From positions 868,001 through 932,000 of the forward strand of contig NZ_LN881724.1 in the NCBI RefSeq assembly GCF_001457415.1: a stretch of 64,000 bases of DNA, read 5' to 3'. The notes beneath the pieces are model-generated. The model was given only the letters and a program-made list of their open reading frames with translations. It did not search any database and was not told the DNA's origin. This stretch comes from Gorillibacterium timonense. Its GTDB lineage: Bacteria; Bacillota; Bacilli; Paenibacillales; NBRC-103111. Positions 51,680 to 59,699 of this stretch are shown in pieces. Within the stretch, counting starts at the first letter, position 1. The number at the start of each line of letters is the position of its first letter. Made by a program: the position numbers and the translations under genes.

Positions 51680-53143
51680 ATGTCCATTCGCGTTCGATTG
51701 CTGCTGTCGTTTGCCGCCATGCTGCTCGTCCCGCTGATTTTGTTCTTGTTCGCGGCTCTGCTTTGGGGACTCGTCTATCGCGGAGACGTGAATACGCTCA
51801 TGGATGCTTATAATGTAAAAGCGGTGATCAGCAGCATGGAGCGGCATGACGAGCGGCTTCTGAAGGAATTGAGGAGGACTGCGACTAGGAACCCCGATCT
51901 TCTGACTCAGCAGGACTACCTGCAGGAAATGGACGGGGAGCTGAAGTTGGCTCAGTCCAAGCTGATCGTCCGGATCGGCGGATCGCCCGGTTACGTGTCG
52001 GAGGAGCTTCGAACCACCGGGATTCTCGTTCGCCTGCCCGAGCCGGTCGAGGACCGGCATGATGACGAGGACTCTGTCGTCCGGCTGGAAGGACGAGTTT
52101 ATACCCTCGACGGAATCGGTTTTCGCTTATCGGACGGGCGTTCGGGCGATCTCTTCGTCGTTCATCAGGAGGAGCCGCTGGTTGATTTCGCGAGGCGCTT
52201 TTTCCCGTTTCTGGTGATCTCGTTGCTCGTCATCTTCGTCCTCACCAATTTGACGTTGACCTATCTGGTCTCTCGAGGCATTCTCCGTCCGCTGAAGGAG
52301 CTGAGGCAAGCGGTCGAGAAAATCAAGGATGGCAACCTGGAATTCAAGCTACTTCCCGGCCGCAAGGATGAGATCGGGCAACTGAGCGACGCATTCGAGG
52401 CTATGCGCGGCAAACTGAAGGAATCGATTGACAAGCAGCTCCAATACGAGGAAAACCGCAAAGTGCTCATCTCCAACATATCGCATGATCTCAAAACACC
52501 GATCACCTCGATCCGCGGGTACGTGGACGGAATTCGGGACGGGGTAGCGGACACGCCGGAGAAGATGGAGAGGTACATGTCGACCATCGCGATCAAGACA
52601 GATGACATCGACCACTTGATCGACGAGCTGTTTCTCTATTCCAAGCTCGACCTCAATCGGCTGCCGTTTCATTTTGAAGCCGTGGAAATCGGCACCTTTC
52701 TTGCCGATTGTACCGACGATCTGCGCTTCGATTTGGAGAAGAAGGGAATCGAGCTGTGTACGGATATTTCGAATGTTCAACTGCTGATGGTGCGGGCCGA
52801 CCGGGAGAAGGTGAAGCGGGTCATCACGAACATCGTCGGCAATTGCATCAAATACATGGATAAGCCGAAGAAAACCATTCGACTGCGAGCCGTCGCGGCA
52901 GGAATCGGAGTGCGCATCGAGATTGCGGACAACGGACCTGGAATAGAGCCGTCCGCATTGCCCTTCGTGTTCGACCGGTTTTATCGGGCGGAGCAGTCCC
53001 GCAATTCAAGGACCGGCGGAAGCGGCCTGGGTCTCGCCATTGCGAAACAGATCGTGGAAGGCCATGGAGGCGAGATCGGAGCGGCCAGCGAACAGGGTGA
53101 GGGGACGACGATTTACTTCACCTTGCCGACCATTGCTTCCTAA
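51680..53143 (+). CDS. Membrane sensor histidine kinase
   Basis: A 487-residue kinase. A membrane segment is at residues 8-32, an extracellular region of about 140 residues follows, then a second membrane segment near 175-200, a HAMP domain, and the kinase core with SNISHDLKTPITS (about His269), IVGNCIKYMDKPK, DNGPGIEPSALPFVFDRFYR and GGSGLGLAIAKQI. The start ATG has GGAG 9 nt upstream. The regulator gene follows after 13 bp, an order (kinase first) opposite to the htrA-linked pair. The signal is unknown. Confidence 0.93.
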   Translation: MSIRVRLLLSFAAMLLVPLILFLFAALLWGLVYRGDVNTLMDAYNVKAVISSMERHDERLLKELRRTATRNPDLLTQQDYLQEMDGELKLAQSKLIVRIGGSPGYVSEELRTTGILVRLPEPVEDRHDDEDSVVRLEGRVYTLDGIGFRLSDGRSGDLFVVHQEEPLVDFARRFFPFLVISLLVIFVLTNLTLTYLVSRGILRPLKELRQAVEKIKDGNLEFKLLPGRKDEIGQLSDAFEAMRGKLKESIDKQLQYEENRKVLISNISHDLKTPITSIRGYVDGIRDGVADTPEKMERYMSTIAIKTDDIDHLIDELFLYSKLDLNRLPFHFEAVEIGTFLADCTDDLRFDLEKKGIELCTDISNVQLLMVRADREKVKRVITNIVGNCIKYMDKPKKTIRLRAVAAGIGVRIEIADNGPGIEPSALPFVFDRFYRAEQSRNSRTGGSGLGLAIAKQIVEGHGGEIGAASEQGEGTTIYFTLPTIAS

Positions 53144-53156
53144 GAGGAGGGATAGT

Positions 53157-53843
53157 ATGAAACGCATCTTGATCGTAGAGGATGAAATAAGCATCGCTGA
53201 GCTGGAACGGGACTATCTGGAGATCAACGGCTTTCAGGTGGACCTGGCGGAGGATGGAGAGAGGGGACTTGCGCTTGGACTTGACAGCGAGTATGACCTC
53301 ATCATTCTCGACCTCATGCTACCGAAGGTGGACGGCTTTGAGGTCTGCCGGCAAATCCGCGGCAAGCGGAATGTCCCCATCCTGATCGTGTCGGCCAAAA
53401 AAGAAGACATCGACATCATCCGGGGGCTGGGGCTCGGAGCGGATGATTTCATTACAAAGCCCTTCAAGCCGGGAGAGCTTGTGGCCCGGGTGAAGGCTCA
53501 TCTCGCCCGTTACGACAGGCTGACGGGAAGCCGCGAAGTGAGCGACGAGGTACAAATCCGCGGGCTTCTGGTCGATCGGGGAGCGAGGAGGGTATTCCTG
53601 AATGGGAAGGAGATTGTCCTGACCACGAAGGAATTCGACCTGCTGACCTTCTTGATGACGAATCCGAATCGGGTGTTCAGCAAGGATCAGCTGTTCGAGC
53701 GGCTGTGGGGCATCGATTCCTTGGGCGACGCCGCAACCGTTACGGTTCACATCCGCAAGCTGAGAGAAAAGATCGAGGAGGATACCTCCAACCCGCAATA
53801 CATCGAAACCATCTGGGGAGCGGGATACCGCTTCAAGGTGTGA
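53157..53843 (+). CDS. OmpR/PhoB-family response regulator
   Basis: A 228-residue regulator. The receiver has VEDE, LIILDLMLP and FITKPFKPGE; the winged helix ends IETIWGAGYRFKV. AGAGGAGGG precedes the ATG. It is encoded after its kinase. The last 47 bp, including the stop, are repeated in diverged form at 54455-54502, beyond an AT-rich gene. Confidence 0.93.
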   Translation: MKRILIVEDEISIAELERDYLEINGFQVDLAEDGERGLALGLDSEYDLIILDLMLPKVDGFEVCRQIRGKRNVPILIVSAKKEDIDIIRGLGLGADDFITKPFKPGELVARVKAHLARYDRLTGSREVSDEVQIRGLLVDRGARRVFLNGKEIVLTTKEFDLLTFLMTNPNRVFSKDQLFERLWGIDSLGDAATVTVHIRKLREKIEEDTSNPQYIETIWGAGYRFKV

Positions 53844-53921
53844 AGCGAGAAGGAATGCGGAGTGGGGGCTTGCGTTCTATACTGATTTCATACACGAATA
53901 AAGCAGATATAGGTTTTTATA

Positions 53922-54302
53922 TTAGATAGCTATCCACCAAAATATGTTGTATTTATCTACTAATGCAAAACAATATCTATTCCAAGGAAGCGATTCCGGT
54001 CCATTCGGGTTATCATTTCTTATGGCATCTATTTTTAATACTTGATAGGCTTGAAAGACAGCTTTTTCGGTTCCTAAATCATAAAGACAGAATTGCATTA
54101 CAGGATTTCCATTCATGTTAGATGTGTATTTCTCGTTCTCGCACAATGCAAGCACTTCGCTGTCGCCCATCATTATTGAAGCATGTTCGTATGTTCCATC
54201 TTCATGTTGTACATTAAATCCTAATGTTCCACTAAAAGCTTGTGTATAAAATTCTACTGCCTCAATTGAACCTCTTACATAAATTTGCGGACAGATTTTC
54301 AT
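53922..54302 (-). CDS. VOC-family protein encoded by an AT-rich gene
   Basis: A 126-residue single-domain VOC (PhnB/glyoxalase-like) protein: CPQIYVRGSIEAVEFYTQAF at the start and DLGTEKAVFQAYQVL in the middle. It could be a resistance or detoxification protein; the sequence does not tell. The ATG at 54302 has GAGGGG. The gene and its flanks are strikingly A+T-rich against the surrounding DNA, and it sits between the response regulator and a duplicated scrap of that gene, which points to recent insertion. Confidence 0.8.
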   Translation of the reverse strand: MKICPQIYVRGSIEAVEFYTQAFSGTLGFNVQHEDGTYEHASIMMGDSEVLALCENEKYTSNMNGNPVMQFCLYDLGTEKAVFQAYQVLKIDAIRNDNPNGPESLPWNRYCFALVDKYNIFWWIAI

Positions 54303-54337
54303 AAAAATCCCCTCGCATACAATTATATTTATCACCA

Positions 54338-54366
54338 GTTCGCAATTGTAAAAAGCAATTGTGAAC
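54338..54366. promoter_or_regulatory. Operator-like palindrome of the AT-rich VOC gene
   Basis: GTTCGCAATTG and CAATTGTGAAC are 11-bp arms with one mismatch and a 7-bp spacer. They lie just downstream of the minus-strand promoter, in a typical repressor position. Confidence 0.5.
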
Positions 54367-54381
54367 TCTTTATTTGGTAAT

Positions 54382-54410
54382 ATTATACATTGGTATTATG
54401 GGAGAATCAA
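54382..54410 (-). promoter_or_regulatory. Promoter of the AT-rich VOC gene
   Basis: On the minus strand TTGATT (54410-54405) and TATAAT (54387-54382) are spaced by 17 bp. Confidence 0.65.
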
Positions 54411-54454
54411 ATCTTTATCCTAACAAAGCCTATTTTAAATGGGTATAGTTAATT

Positions 54455-54502
54455 ATACATCGAAACCATCTGGGGGGCGGGATATCGCTTCAAAGTGTGA
54501 AG
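54455..54502 (+). pseudogene. Remnant: duplicated 3' end of a response-regulator gene
   Basis: This segment matches 53798-53845 with about four differences and would encode the same final residues (IETIWGAGYRFKV plus stop). Three differences are at synonymous third positions and one lies after the stop, so it comes from a diverged coding copy rather than a fresh duplication. Confidence 0.8.
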
Positions 54503-54578
54503 GGAAAGAGAACCGCGAGCTCCACTCCTTAAGGGGAATTGCCGGGTGATTGTTGCCGACCAAGATAGAAAAGCTGAA

Positions 54579-54620
54579 GAAGACTCCAGTTCCACTCTGA
54601 CAGTGGTGCTGGAGTCTTCT
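54579..54620. terminator. Terminator of the PAP2 operon
   Basis: AAGACTCCAG pairs with CTGGAGTCTT, with an inner CCACT/AGTGG stem. The minus strand continues into CTTCTTCAGCTTTT. Confidence 0.65.
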
Positions 54621-54652
54621 CTGTTGAGAGGAGGATCAAACATCCTCCTCGG

Positions 54653-55228
54653 TCAATCGGGATGAGGGATAAAGGGAAGATGAACCGTCAACTTGCGATA
54701 GAGCTTCATGATCCAGGATAGAAGGGGATCGAGGCGATTCCTTCCCAGATGGACAGCAATGCCGCATACAAGAGCAAGAGCGGCGGCTCCCAGGATATCC
54801 GCCGGATAATGAACGCCGACATAGACTCGCGCCGCACCGGTCAAGAGAGCCAAGGCGAGCATGACGGTTCCGCGCCTTCGGCTGACGAACCAAACCGCGA
54901 AGGCGATGGCGAAGGCAAAGGTCGCATGGCTGCTCGGAAAAGACGGATCAGCGGCATGCGGGATCAATGGACGAAAGGCAAGGGCCACAAAGGGCCGCGG
55001 ATGGTTGATGAGCGGAGCCAACAACATGTCTCCGAGGAGAGCAGCAGCCGTTGTCAAGCCCGCACAAATGACGAGCCGCTGATTGACTTCGCGTCCGGTC
55101 AACCAGAGCAGGACCAACCAAGCGAGCAGAACCCAGACGATGTCGTTCGCAAGCATGATCATGAGCGAGTCGAGTCCATGGCTGTGTCCGGCGAACCGAT
55201 GAATCCATTCAAAAAGCTGATCGTTCAC
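54653..55228 (-). CDS. PAP2-family membrane phosphatase (BcrC-like)
   Basis: A 191-residue membrane protein with five or six helices and the PAP2 motifs NHPRPF, PSSHATFAF and ARVYVGVHYPADI (catalytic histidines and Asp). The lysine that usually opens the first motif (KX6RP) appears to be alanine here. It may dephosphorylate undecaprenyl pyrophosphate or a lipid phosphate. The GTG at 55228 has AGGAGGG 7 nt upstream and lies inside the end of the preceding small gene (20-bp overlap), so the two are coupled. Confidence 0.88.
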   Translation of the reverse strand: MNDQLFEWIHRFAGHSHGLDSLMIMLANDIVWVLLAWLVLLWLTGREVNQRLVICAGLTTAAALLGDMLLAPLINHPRPFVALAFRPLIPHAADPSFPSSHATFAFAIAFAVWFVSRRRGTVMLALALLTGAARVYVGVHYPADILGAAALALVCGIAVHLGRNRLDPLLSWIMKLYRKLTVHLPFIPHPD

Positions 55229-55409
55229 GCACTTCCCTCCTTTCCGTCGATTGTTCATCAGCCTGTTCATTTTGGAAGGATAGACGAAGCTCTTCGATCA
55301 TGTGATGCACGCCCCCGAGCTTTCTTTTTCGTTGCTGCTCGATCGTACATGCAAGGCGATGTAGCTCAAGGATCAGCTGGTCCTGTCCTTTTTCATTGAG
55401 ATGCAGCAT
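55209..55409 (-). CDS. Small helical protein co-translated with the PAP2 phosphatase
   Basis: A 66-residue, charged, probably helical protein (LILELHRLACTIEQQRKR, then a basic and acidic C-terminus). The ATG at 55409 has a strong AAGGAGG site, and its end overlaps the PAP2 start, which supports it as a real gene. It vaguely resembles Spo0E-type small proteins in its two-helix layout but lacks their SQELD motif. Function unknown. Confidence 0.68.
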   Translation of the reverse strand: MLHLNEKGQDQLILELHRLACTIEQQRKRKLGGVHHMIEELRLSFQNEQADEQSTERREVRERSAF

Positions 55410-55656
55410 TCTCTAAGACCTCCTTGGATTTCACATGCCTCCATCCTAGCGCAAAGTTATAAACAAAAGATTAAGCGTTTCTTTGCAAAACATTAAAAAA
55501 ACAAGCCTGCGAACGTCTCCCAAGCCCCCCGGAATTTAATCAAAACATAAGAATTTGTTTATCTCCTATTAATGCGTTTTTCCTAGAATGAAGAGGAGCT
55601 TTCCCTGGACTTCAAGGGAGCAGCTTTAATCCTGTTAGCAGGGGTGTGGTTTCTCT

Positions 55657-56841
55657 ATGAAAACCAACAGAAAGGTCCTCATCATCTATGCGAGCTTCGG
55701 AGACGGTCATCGGCAAGTAACCCGCGCCTTGGAAGAATCGTTCCTTCGTGAAGGCGGAACGGATGTCATGACGGTGGATTTGCTGGCGGAGGCTCATCCC
55801 TGGATGAATGCAGTCACGCGGACTATGTATACCAGAAGCTCTCAGTACAGCCCAGCCCTGTACGGCTGGAGTTACCGGTTCACGGAGCATCTGCAGTATG
55901 ATCGGTTCTTGGTCAAGTGGCTGAATTCCTTGGGCAGCCGCAGGCTGAAGGAGCTGATTCAGGCAGAACAGCCGGATGCGATCATTCATACCTTTCCGAT
56001 TCTGCCTCTCTTGGAGCTTCGCAAGAAGAAAGGCTGGGCTCTCCCGGCTGTGACGGTGCTGACGGATTATGTGCTGCACCAGAGGTGGGTTCATCCCGAG
56101 ACGGATCAGTACTATGTCGCGACCGATGAGCTGCAAACCGAATTGCTCGCACAAGGGATTGCGAAAGAACGGGTCCGGGTAACCGGCATTCCGATTCGGA
56201 ATGCGTTCCAGCGCTCGCTGGACGCCGATGAGATCGTCAGCCGATACGGCCTCGCTCCCGGCCGAAAGCTTGTCCTGCTTATGGCAGGTGCATACGGGGT
56301 TTTGTCCGATATCGACGATATCGTTCGAAGCCTGCTCCAAATGGACAACATTCAAGTGATGCTGGTTTGCGGGAAGAATGAACCGCTGCTCCATAAGATG
56401 CAGGCGTTATTCCCGGATGAACCCCGGCTTGCTCTGTTTGGTTATGTGGATCATGTGGAGGAACTGATGAAAGTGGCGTCCTGCATGGTGACCAAAGCCG
56501 GGGGAGTCACGTTGTCGGAGGCGCTGGCTATCGGGCTTCCGTTCATTGTCTACCGCCCGCTGCCCGGACAGGAGCAAGGAAACGCGCGTTTCTTGGCCGA
56601 GAGCGGATTCGGCTGCATTGCGAATGACGTCGAAGCCATTCGGCGGCAGCTTGAACGGATTCTAGCACTCCCGCCTCGAGATGAAATGGCGAGTGCCGGG
56701 GCGGAAGATCGAAGCATGGATGCAGCGGCCCTGATCGTATCCGACGTGATGGAGCTGATGGACCGTGCGGCACACAGCCAGCCTCTGCTCCTGCCGGCAA
56801 AACCGAAGAGGAGGAAGGCTCTGCATGGCAATCTCAATTGA
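55657..56841 (+). CDS. UgtP/MGDG-synthase-like glycolipid glycosyltransferase
   Basis: A 394-residue GT28-family enzyme. The N-terminal MGDG-synthase domain starts KVLIIYASFGDGHRQVTRAL (the glycine-rich acceptor loop). The C-terminal half has the nucleotide-sugar-binding pattern TKAGGVTLSEALAIGLPFIVYRPLPGQEQGNA. It should transfer glucose or galactose from a UDP-sugar to diacylglycerol at the membrane, to make glycolipid or a lipoteichoic-acid anchor. Its 3' end overlaps the MFS gene by 17 bp. Confidence 0.88.
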   Translation: MKTNRKVLIIYASFGDGHRQVTRALEESFLREGGTDVMTVDLLAEAHPWMNAVTRTMYTRSSQYSPALYGWSYRFTEHLQYDRFLVKWLNSLGSRRLKELIQAEQPDAIIHTFPILPLLELRKKKGWALPAVTVLTDYVLHQRWVHPETDQYYVATDELQTELLAQGIAKERVRVTGIPIRNAFQRSLDADEIVSRYGLAPGRKLVLLMAGAYGVLSDIDDIVRSLLQMDNIQVMLVCGKNEPLLHKMQALFPDEPRLALFGYVDHVEELMKVASCMVTKAGGVTLSEALAIGLPFIVYRPLPGQEQGNARFLAESGFGCIANDVEAIRRQLERILALPPRDEMASAGAEDRSMDAAALIVSDVMELMDRAAHSQPLLLPAKPKRRKALHGNLN

Positions 56842-58054
56842 AAAGCTCAAACCGGGGGTGTCTGATTCGCTGTTCCGTTATGCGGTCATTCTGTTCCTCG
56901 TGGAGTTCGTTCGGGGAGCTTATCTGATTTCGTATTTGCCCATCTACGCGACCGAGGAATTGGGGTTCAGCGTTTCCCTTGTCGGCCTTGCTGTGTCCAT
57001 CCACTACTTGGCGGACAATCTGGTCAAATCGATCGCGGGTTACTTGCTGGATCGCTTCTCCTGGCGCTTGATCGTGAACTCCGGTCTGCTGCTTGCCTTC
57101 GCGGGGCTCGGGCTTCTGGTGGCCGGCCAGAGCGAATGGATGATCCTTACGGCCGCTGCTCTTCTTGGAATCGGAGGTTCACCCGTTTGGCTAGTCTGCC
57201 TAAGTCGAGTGGATGCCGCCAAGAGAGCCTCGCAGATGGGCTTTCTATACACGGCTTGGCTGGGGGGGCTCGGTCTCGGTCCAGTGCTCATCAACCTGCT
57301 GATGGACCAAAGCTACCGGCTTTCCTTCTGGCTGTTGATGGCGATGTGGGGGACCGCCATGCTGCTCTCCACCCGGCTGCAACCGACGAACACACAGCCC
57401 TACGCCCAGGTTTCCATTCGAGAGCAAGCCTCCATGATGGCCAAGCGGCTCAGAAAGCTCGGTCCCTTGGTACCGGGCATGATTGTGCAGACGATGGCCG
57501 CCGGCATGCTCGTGCCTATTCTTTCGAGCTTTGCTGCTAAGCAATTCGGAATGAGTCACTCGGAGTATTCCCTTGTGCTGATTGTCGGAGGGGTGAGCAC
57601 AGCGATCTTCCTCATCCCCATGGGGAGACTTTGGGACCGCAAAGGCTCAAAGCAGCTCCTCGCTGGCGGGTTCGCCTTCTTCGCTGCCGCTCTCTGCGGC
57701 CTGACAATGGTGAACACCCTCGGTTGGGCGCTGCTTCTGGCGGTTTCTCTCGGCATAGGCTACGCGGCTGTGCTTCCAGCCTGGAATGCAATGCTGGGCC
57801 AGTTCATTCCACAGGAGCAGCAGGGAGTCAACTGGGGCGTCTTCTCCAGCCTGGAGGGGCTCGGCGTCATCATCGGGCCGATTCTAGGCGGCTGGCTGGC
57901 TGGCCGGTACAACGAATCCATCGCCATCTGGATAAGCGCCCTGCTGCTAGCTGGTCTTGCGCTGTTTTATTTCCGGCTGCCCTCCTCCCGCCTTGCAGAA
58001 GTCGAGACGGATGCTTCATCACGAGGACAAGGGACGCCGCTTAAATCCCATTGA
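56825..58054 (+). CDS. MFS transporter
   Basis: A 409-residue protein with about 12 membrane segments and major-facilitator features (YLLDRFSWRLIV between helices 2 and 3, GRLWDRKGSKQLL in the second half). The ATG at 56825 lies inside the glycosyltransferase gene and has GAGGAGG, so it is translated with it. The link to a glycolipid synthase suggests a lipid or lipid-linked substrate, perhaps flipping, but this is inferred. DedA follows after 22 bp. Confidence 0.88.
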   Translation: MAISIEKLKPGVSDSLFRYAVILFLVEFVRGAYLISYLPIYATEELGFSVSLVGLAVSIHYLADNLVKSIAGYLLDRFSWRLIVNSGLLLAFAGLGLLVAGQSEWMILTAAALLGIGGSPVWLVCLSRVDAAKRASQMGFLYTAWLGGLGLGPVLINLLMDQSYRLSFWLLMAMWGTAMLLSTRLQPTNTQPYAQVSIREQASMMAKRLRKLGPLVPGMIVQTMAAGMLVPILSSFAAKQFGMSHSEYSLVLIVGGVSTAIFLIPMGRLWDRKGSKQLLAGGFAFFAAALCGLTMVNTLGWALLLAVSLGIGYAAVLPAWNAMLGQFIPQEQQGVNWGVFSSLEGLGVIIGPILGGWLAGRYNESIAIWISALLLAGLALFYFRLPSSRLAEVETDASSRGQGTPLKSH

Positions 58055-58076
58055 ACAATCGAATCGAGGTGCATCT

Positions 58077-58703
58077 ATGCAGCAACTATTGGAATGGATT
58101 GGATCGCTTGCGACTTCTCTGATTGACACGTTTGGCCTCCTCGGCATTTTTATCGGAATGATTTTGGAAAGTGCCTGCATTCCCTTGCCCAGTGAAGTCA
58201 TCCTGCTGACCGGCGGCTTTTTTGCAGCGAATGGAACCTTTCCCTTATGGGGAGTCATCGCAGCGGGAGTGATCGGCAATCTGATCGGCTCCGTCTTGAT
58301 CTATTGGGTGGGGGCGAAAAGGGCCAGGACGTTTTTGGAGAAGTACGGCAGGTACGTCCTCCTCAGTCAAAAGCATTTGGACAAAGCCGATGCCTGGTTT
58401 AGCCGGTATGGCGACTGGGCGGCTTTCATCGGGCGCATTCTGCCCTTCATTCGCACCTTTATCTCGCTTCCAGCGGGAATCGCTCGAATGAACTTTTCGA
58501 AATTTTGCTTGTATACCTTCCTCGGGTGCATCCCCTGGAACATCGCTCTCGCGTATCTGGGATATGGCCTCGGGGCGAATTGGAAAAAGGTCGAGGCTTA
58601 CCTCCATCCGATTAGCTACGCTCTTTTGCTTCTGTTTGTCCTGGCGGTGCTGCGCTTCTTGTTCCAAGCTTATCGGCAGCGCAAGGAGAAGGGAATCTCA
58701 TAA
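58077..58703 (+). CDS. DedA-family membrane protein
   Basis: A 208-residue protein with the DedA signature: ESACIPLPSEVILLTGGFF in the first half, and the motif GRILPFIRTFISLPAGIARM followed by NFSKFCLYTFLG. DedA proteins are lipid scramblases/flippases, and some recycle undecaprenyl phosphate. The ATG has GAGGTG. It is the third gene of an operon with the glycosyltransferase and MFS genes, so the set is lipid-centred. Confidence 0.92.
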   Translation: MQQLLEWIGSLATSLIDTFGLLGIFIGMILESACIPLPSEVILLTGGFFAANGTFPLWGVIAAGVIGNLIGSVLIYWVGAKRARTFLEKYGRYVLLSQKHLDKADAWFSRYGDWAAFIGRILPFIRTFISLPAGIARMNFSKFCLYTFLGCIPWNIALAYLGYGLGANWKKVEAYLHPISYALLLLFVLAVLRFLFQAYRQRKEKGIS

Positions 58704-58834
58704 GTAATTGCCGAATTCTGGTTGTCGGGCTTTTTCATTTGGAGTAAGGTAGGAATGGACGAGCAGACAGGACGGGCTGATCACGGGAGCCCCTGTCCTA
58801 AAGCAGTCGGAATCAGGTGAAGGAGAGAATGGAC

Positions 58835-59461
58835 ATGACACGCATCAAGGATAACGCGCTAGTATTGTTCCAGGGGGATAGCATCACGGATTGCGGGCGG
58901 AATTATCAGGATCCGAACAGCTTGGGCTACGGCTATGCCCTCCTGATCGCAGCGGCATTCGGCCGGAAATATCCGGAGAAGAACGTGCGGTTCTTAAACC
59001 GGGGAGTGAACGGCAACCGTGTAACCGATCTGTATGAGCGCTGGGAACGAGATTGCACCCTGCTAAAGCCGGATTGGGTGTCCATCTACATCGGGATCAA
59101 CGATACGTGGCGTCGTTTTGACAATAACGATCCGACAACGGCGGACGAGTATTACGAAGGATACCGGAGGCTGCTTCTGCGGACACAGGAGAACACGGAA
59201 GCCGGGATCATTCTCGTCGAGCCTTTTGTTCTGCCGGTGCCGGAAGACCGCAAAACCTGGAGAGAGGATCTTGACCCGAAGATTCAAGCTGTCCGTGAGC
59301 TGGCGAGGGAATTCCATACCCCTTATGTTGCGCTGGACGGACGGTTTGCGGCGGTCAGCACCGAGACCGATCCGGCCTTCTGGGCGGGAGACGGCGTGCA
59401 TCCGAGTCCGGCGGGCCACGCGATCATCGCAGAGGCTTGGTTGGAAGCGATGAAGGCCTGA
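58835..59461 (+). CDS. SGNH/GDSL-type hydrolase
   Basis: A 208-residue esterase. The catalytic blocks are complete: FQGDSITD (nucleophile Ser), RGVNGNRV (Asn/Gly), IGINDTW (Asn) and GDGVHPSPAGH (Asp and His). It has no signal peptide, so it is probably cytoplasmic; carbohydrate-ester deacetylation is a common role. I chose ATG 58835, 9 nt after AAGGAG; ATG 58829 and GTG 58817 are alternatives. Single gene with a terminator. Confidence 0.9.
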   Translation: MTRIKDNALVLFQGDSITDCGRNYQDPNSLGYGYALLIAAAFGRKYPEKNVRFLNRGVNGNRVTDLYERWERDCTLLKPDWVSIYIGINDTWRRFDNNDPTTADEYYEGYRRLLLRTQENTEAGIILVEPFVLPVPEDRKTWREDLDPKIQAVRELAREFHTPYVALDGRFAAVSTETDPAFWAGDGVHPSPAGHAIIAEAWLEAMKA

Positions 59462-59564
59462 TTCATGTGGTTGACTACCGTCATGTGACGCCGAGCACCA
59501 CGACGGGGAGCTATGCTTCTTACCGAGTTGTGAGCCGATGAATAGAAGTAGAGCGTTGCTCTAG

Positions 59565-59613
59565 AGTCTGCTGGCGGAGGGTGCAAGTTGCCTTTGCAGC
59601 AGGCTTTTTTTTG
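59565..59613 (+). terminator. Terminator after the SGNH hydrolase
   Basis: AGTCTGCTG pairs with CAGCAGGCT (one wobble), with an inner GCAA/TTGC stem, and is followed by eight Ts. Confidence 0.85.
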
Positions 59614-59699
59614 GTATGGATGGTTATTTATGAACTGACAAAATATACATGATATGGTATGGTGTGAGCATCTTGGTAGAATCGGAAAAGAGGAAGCCG

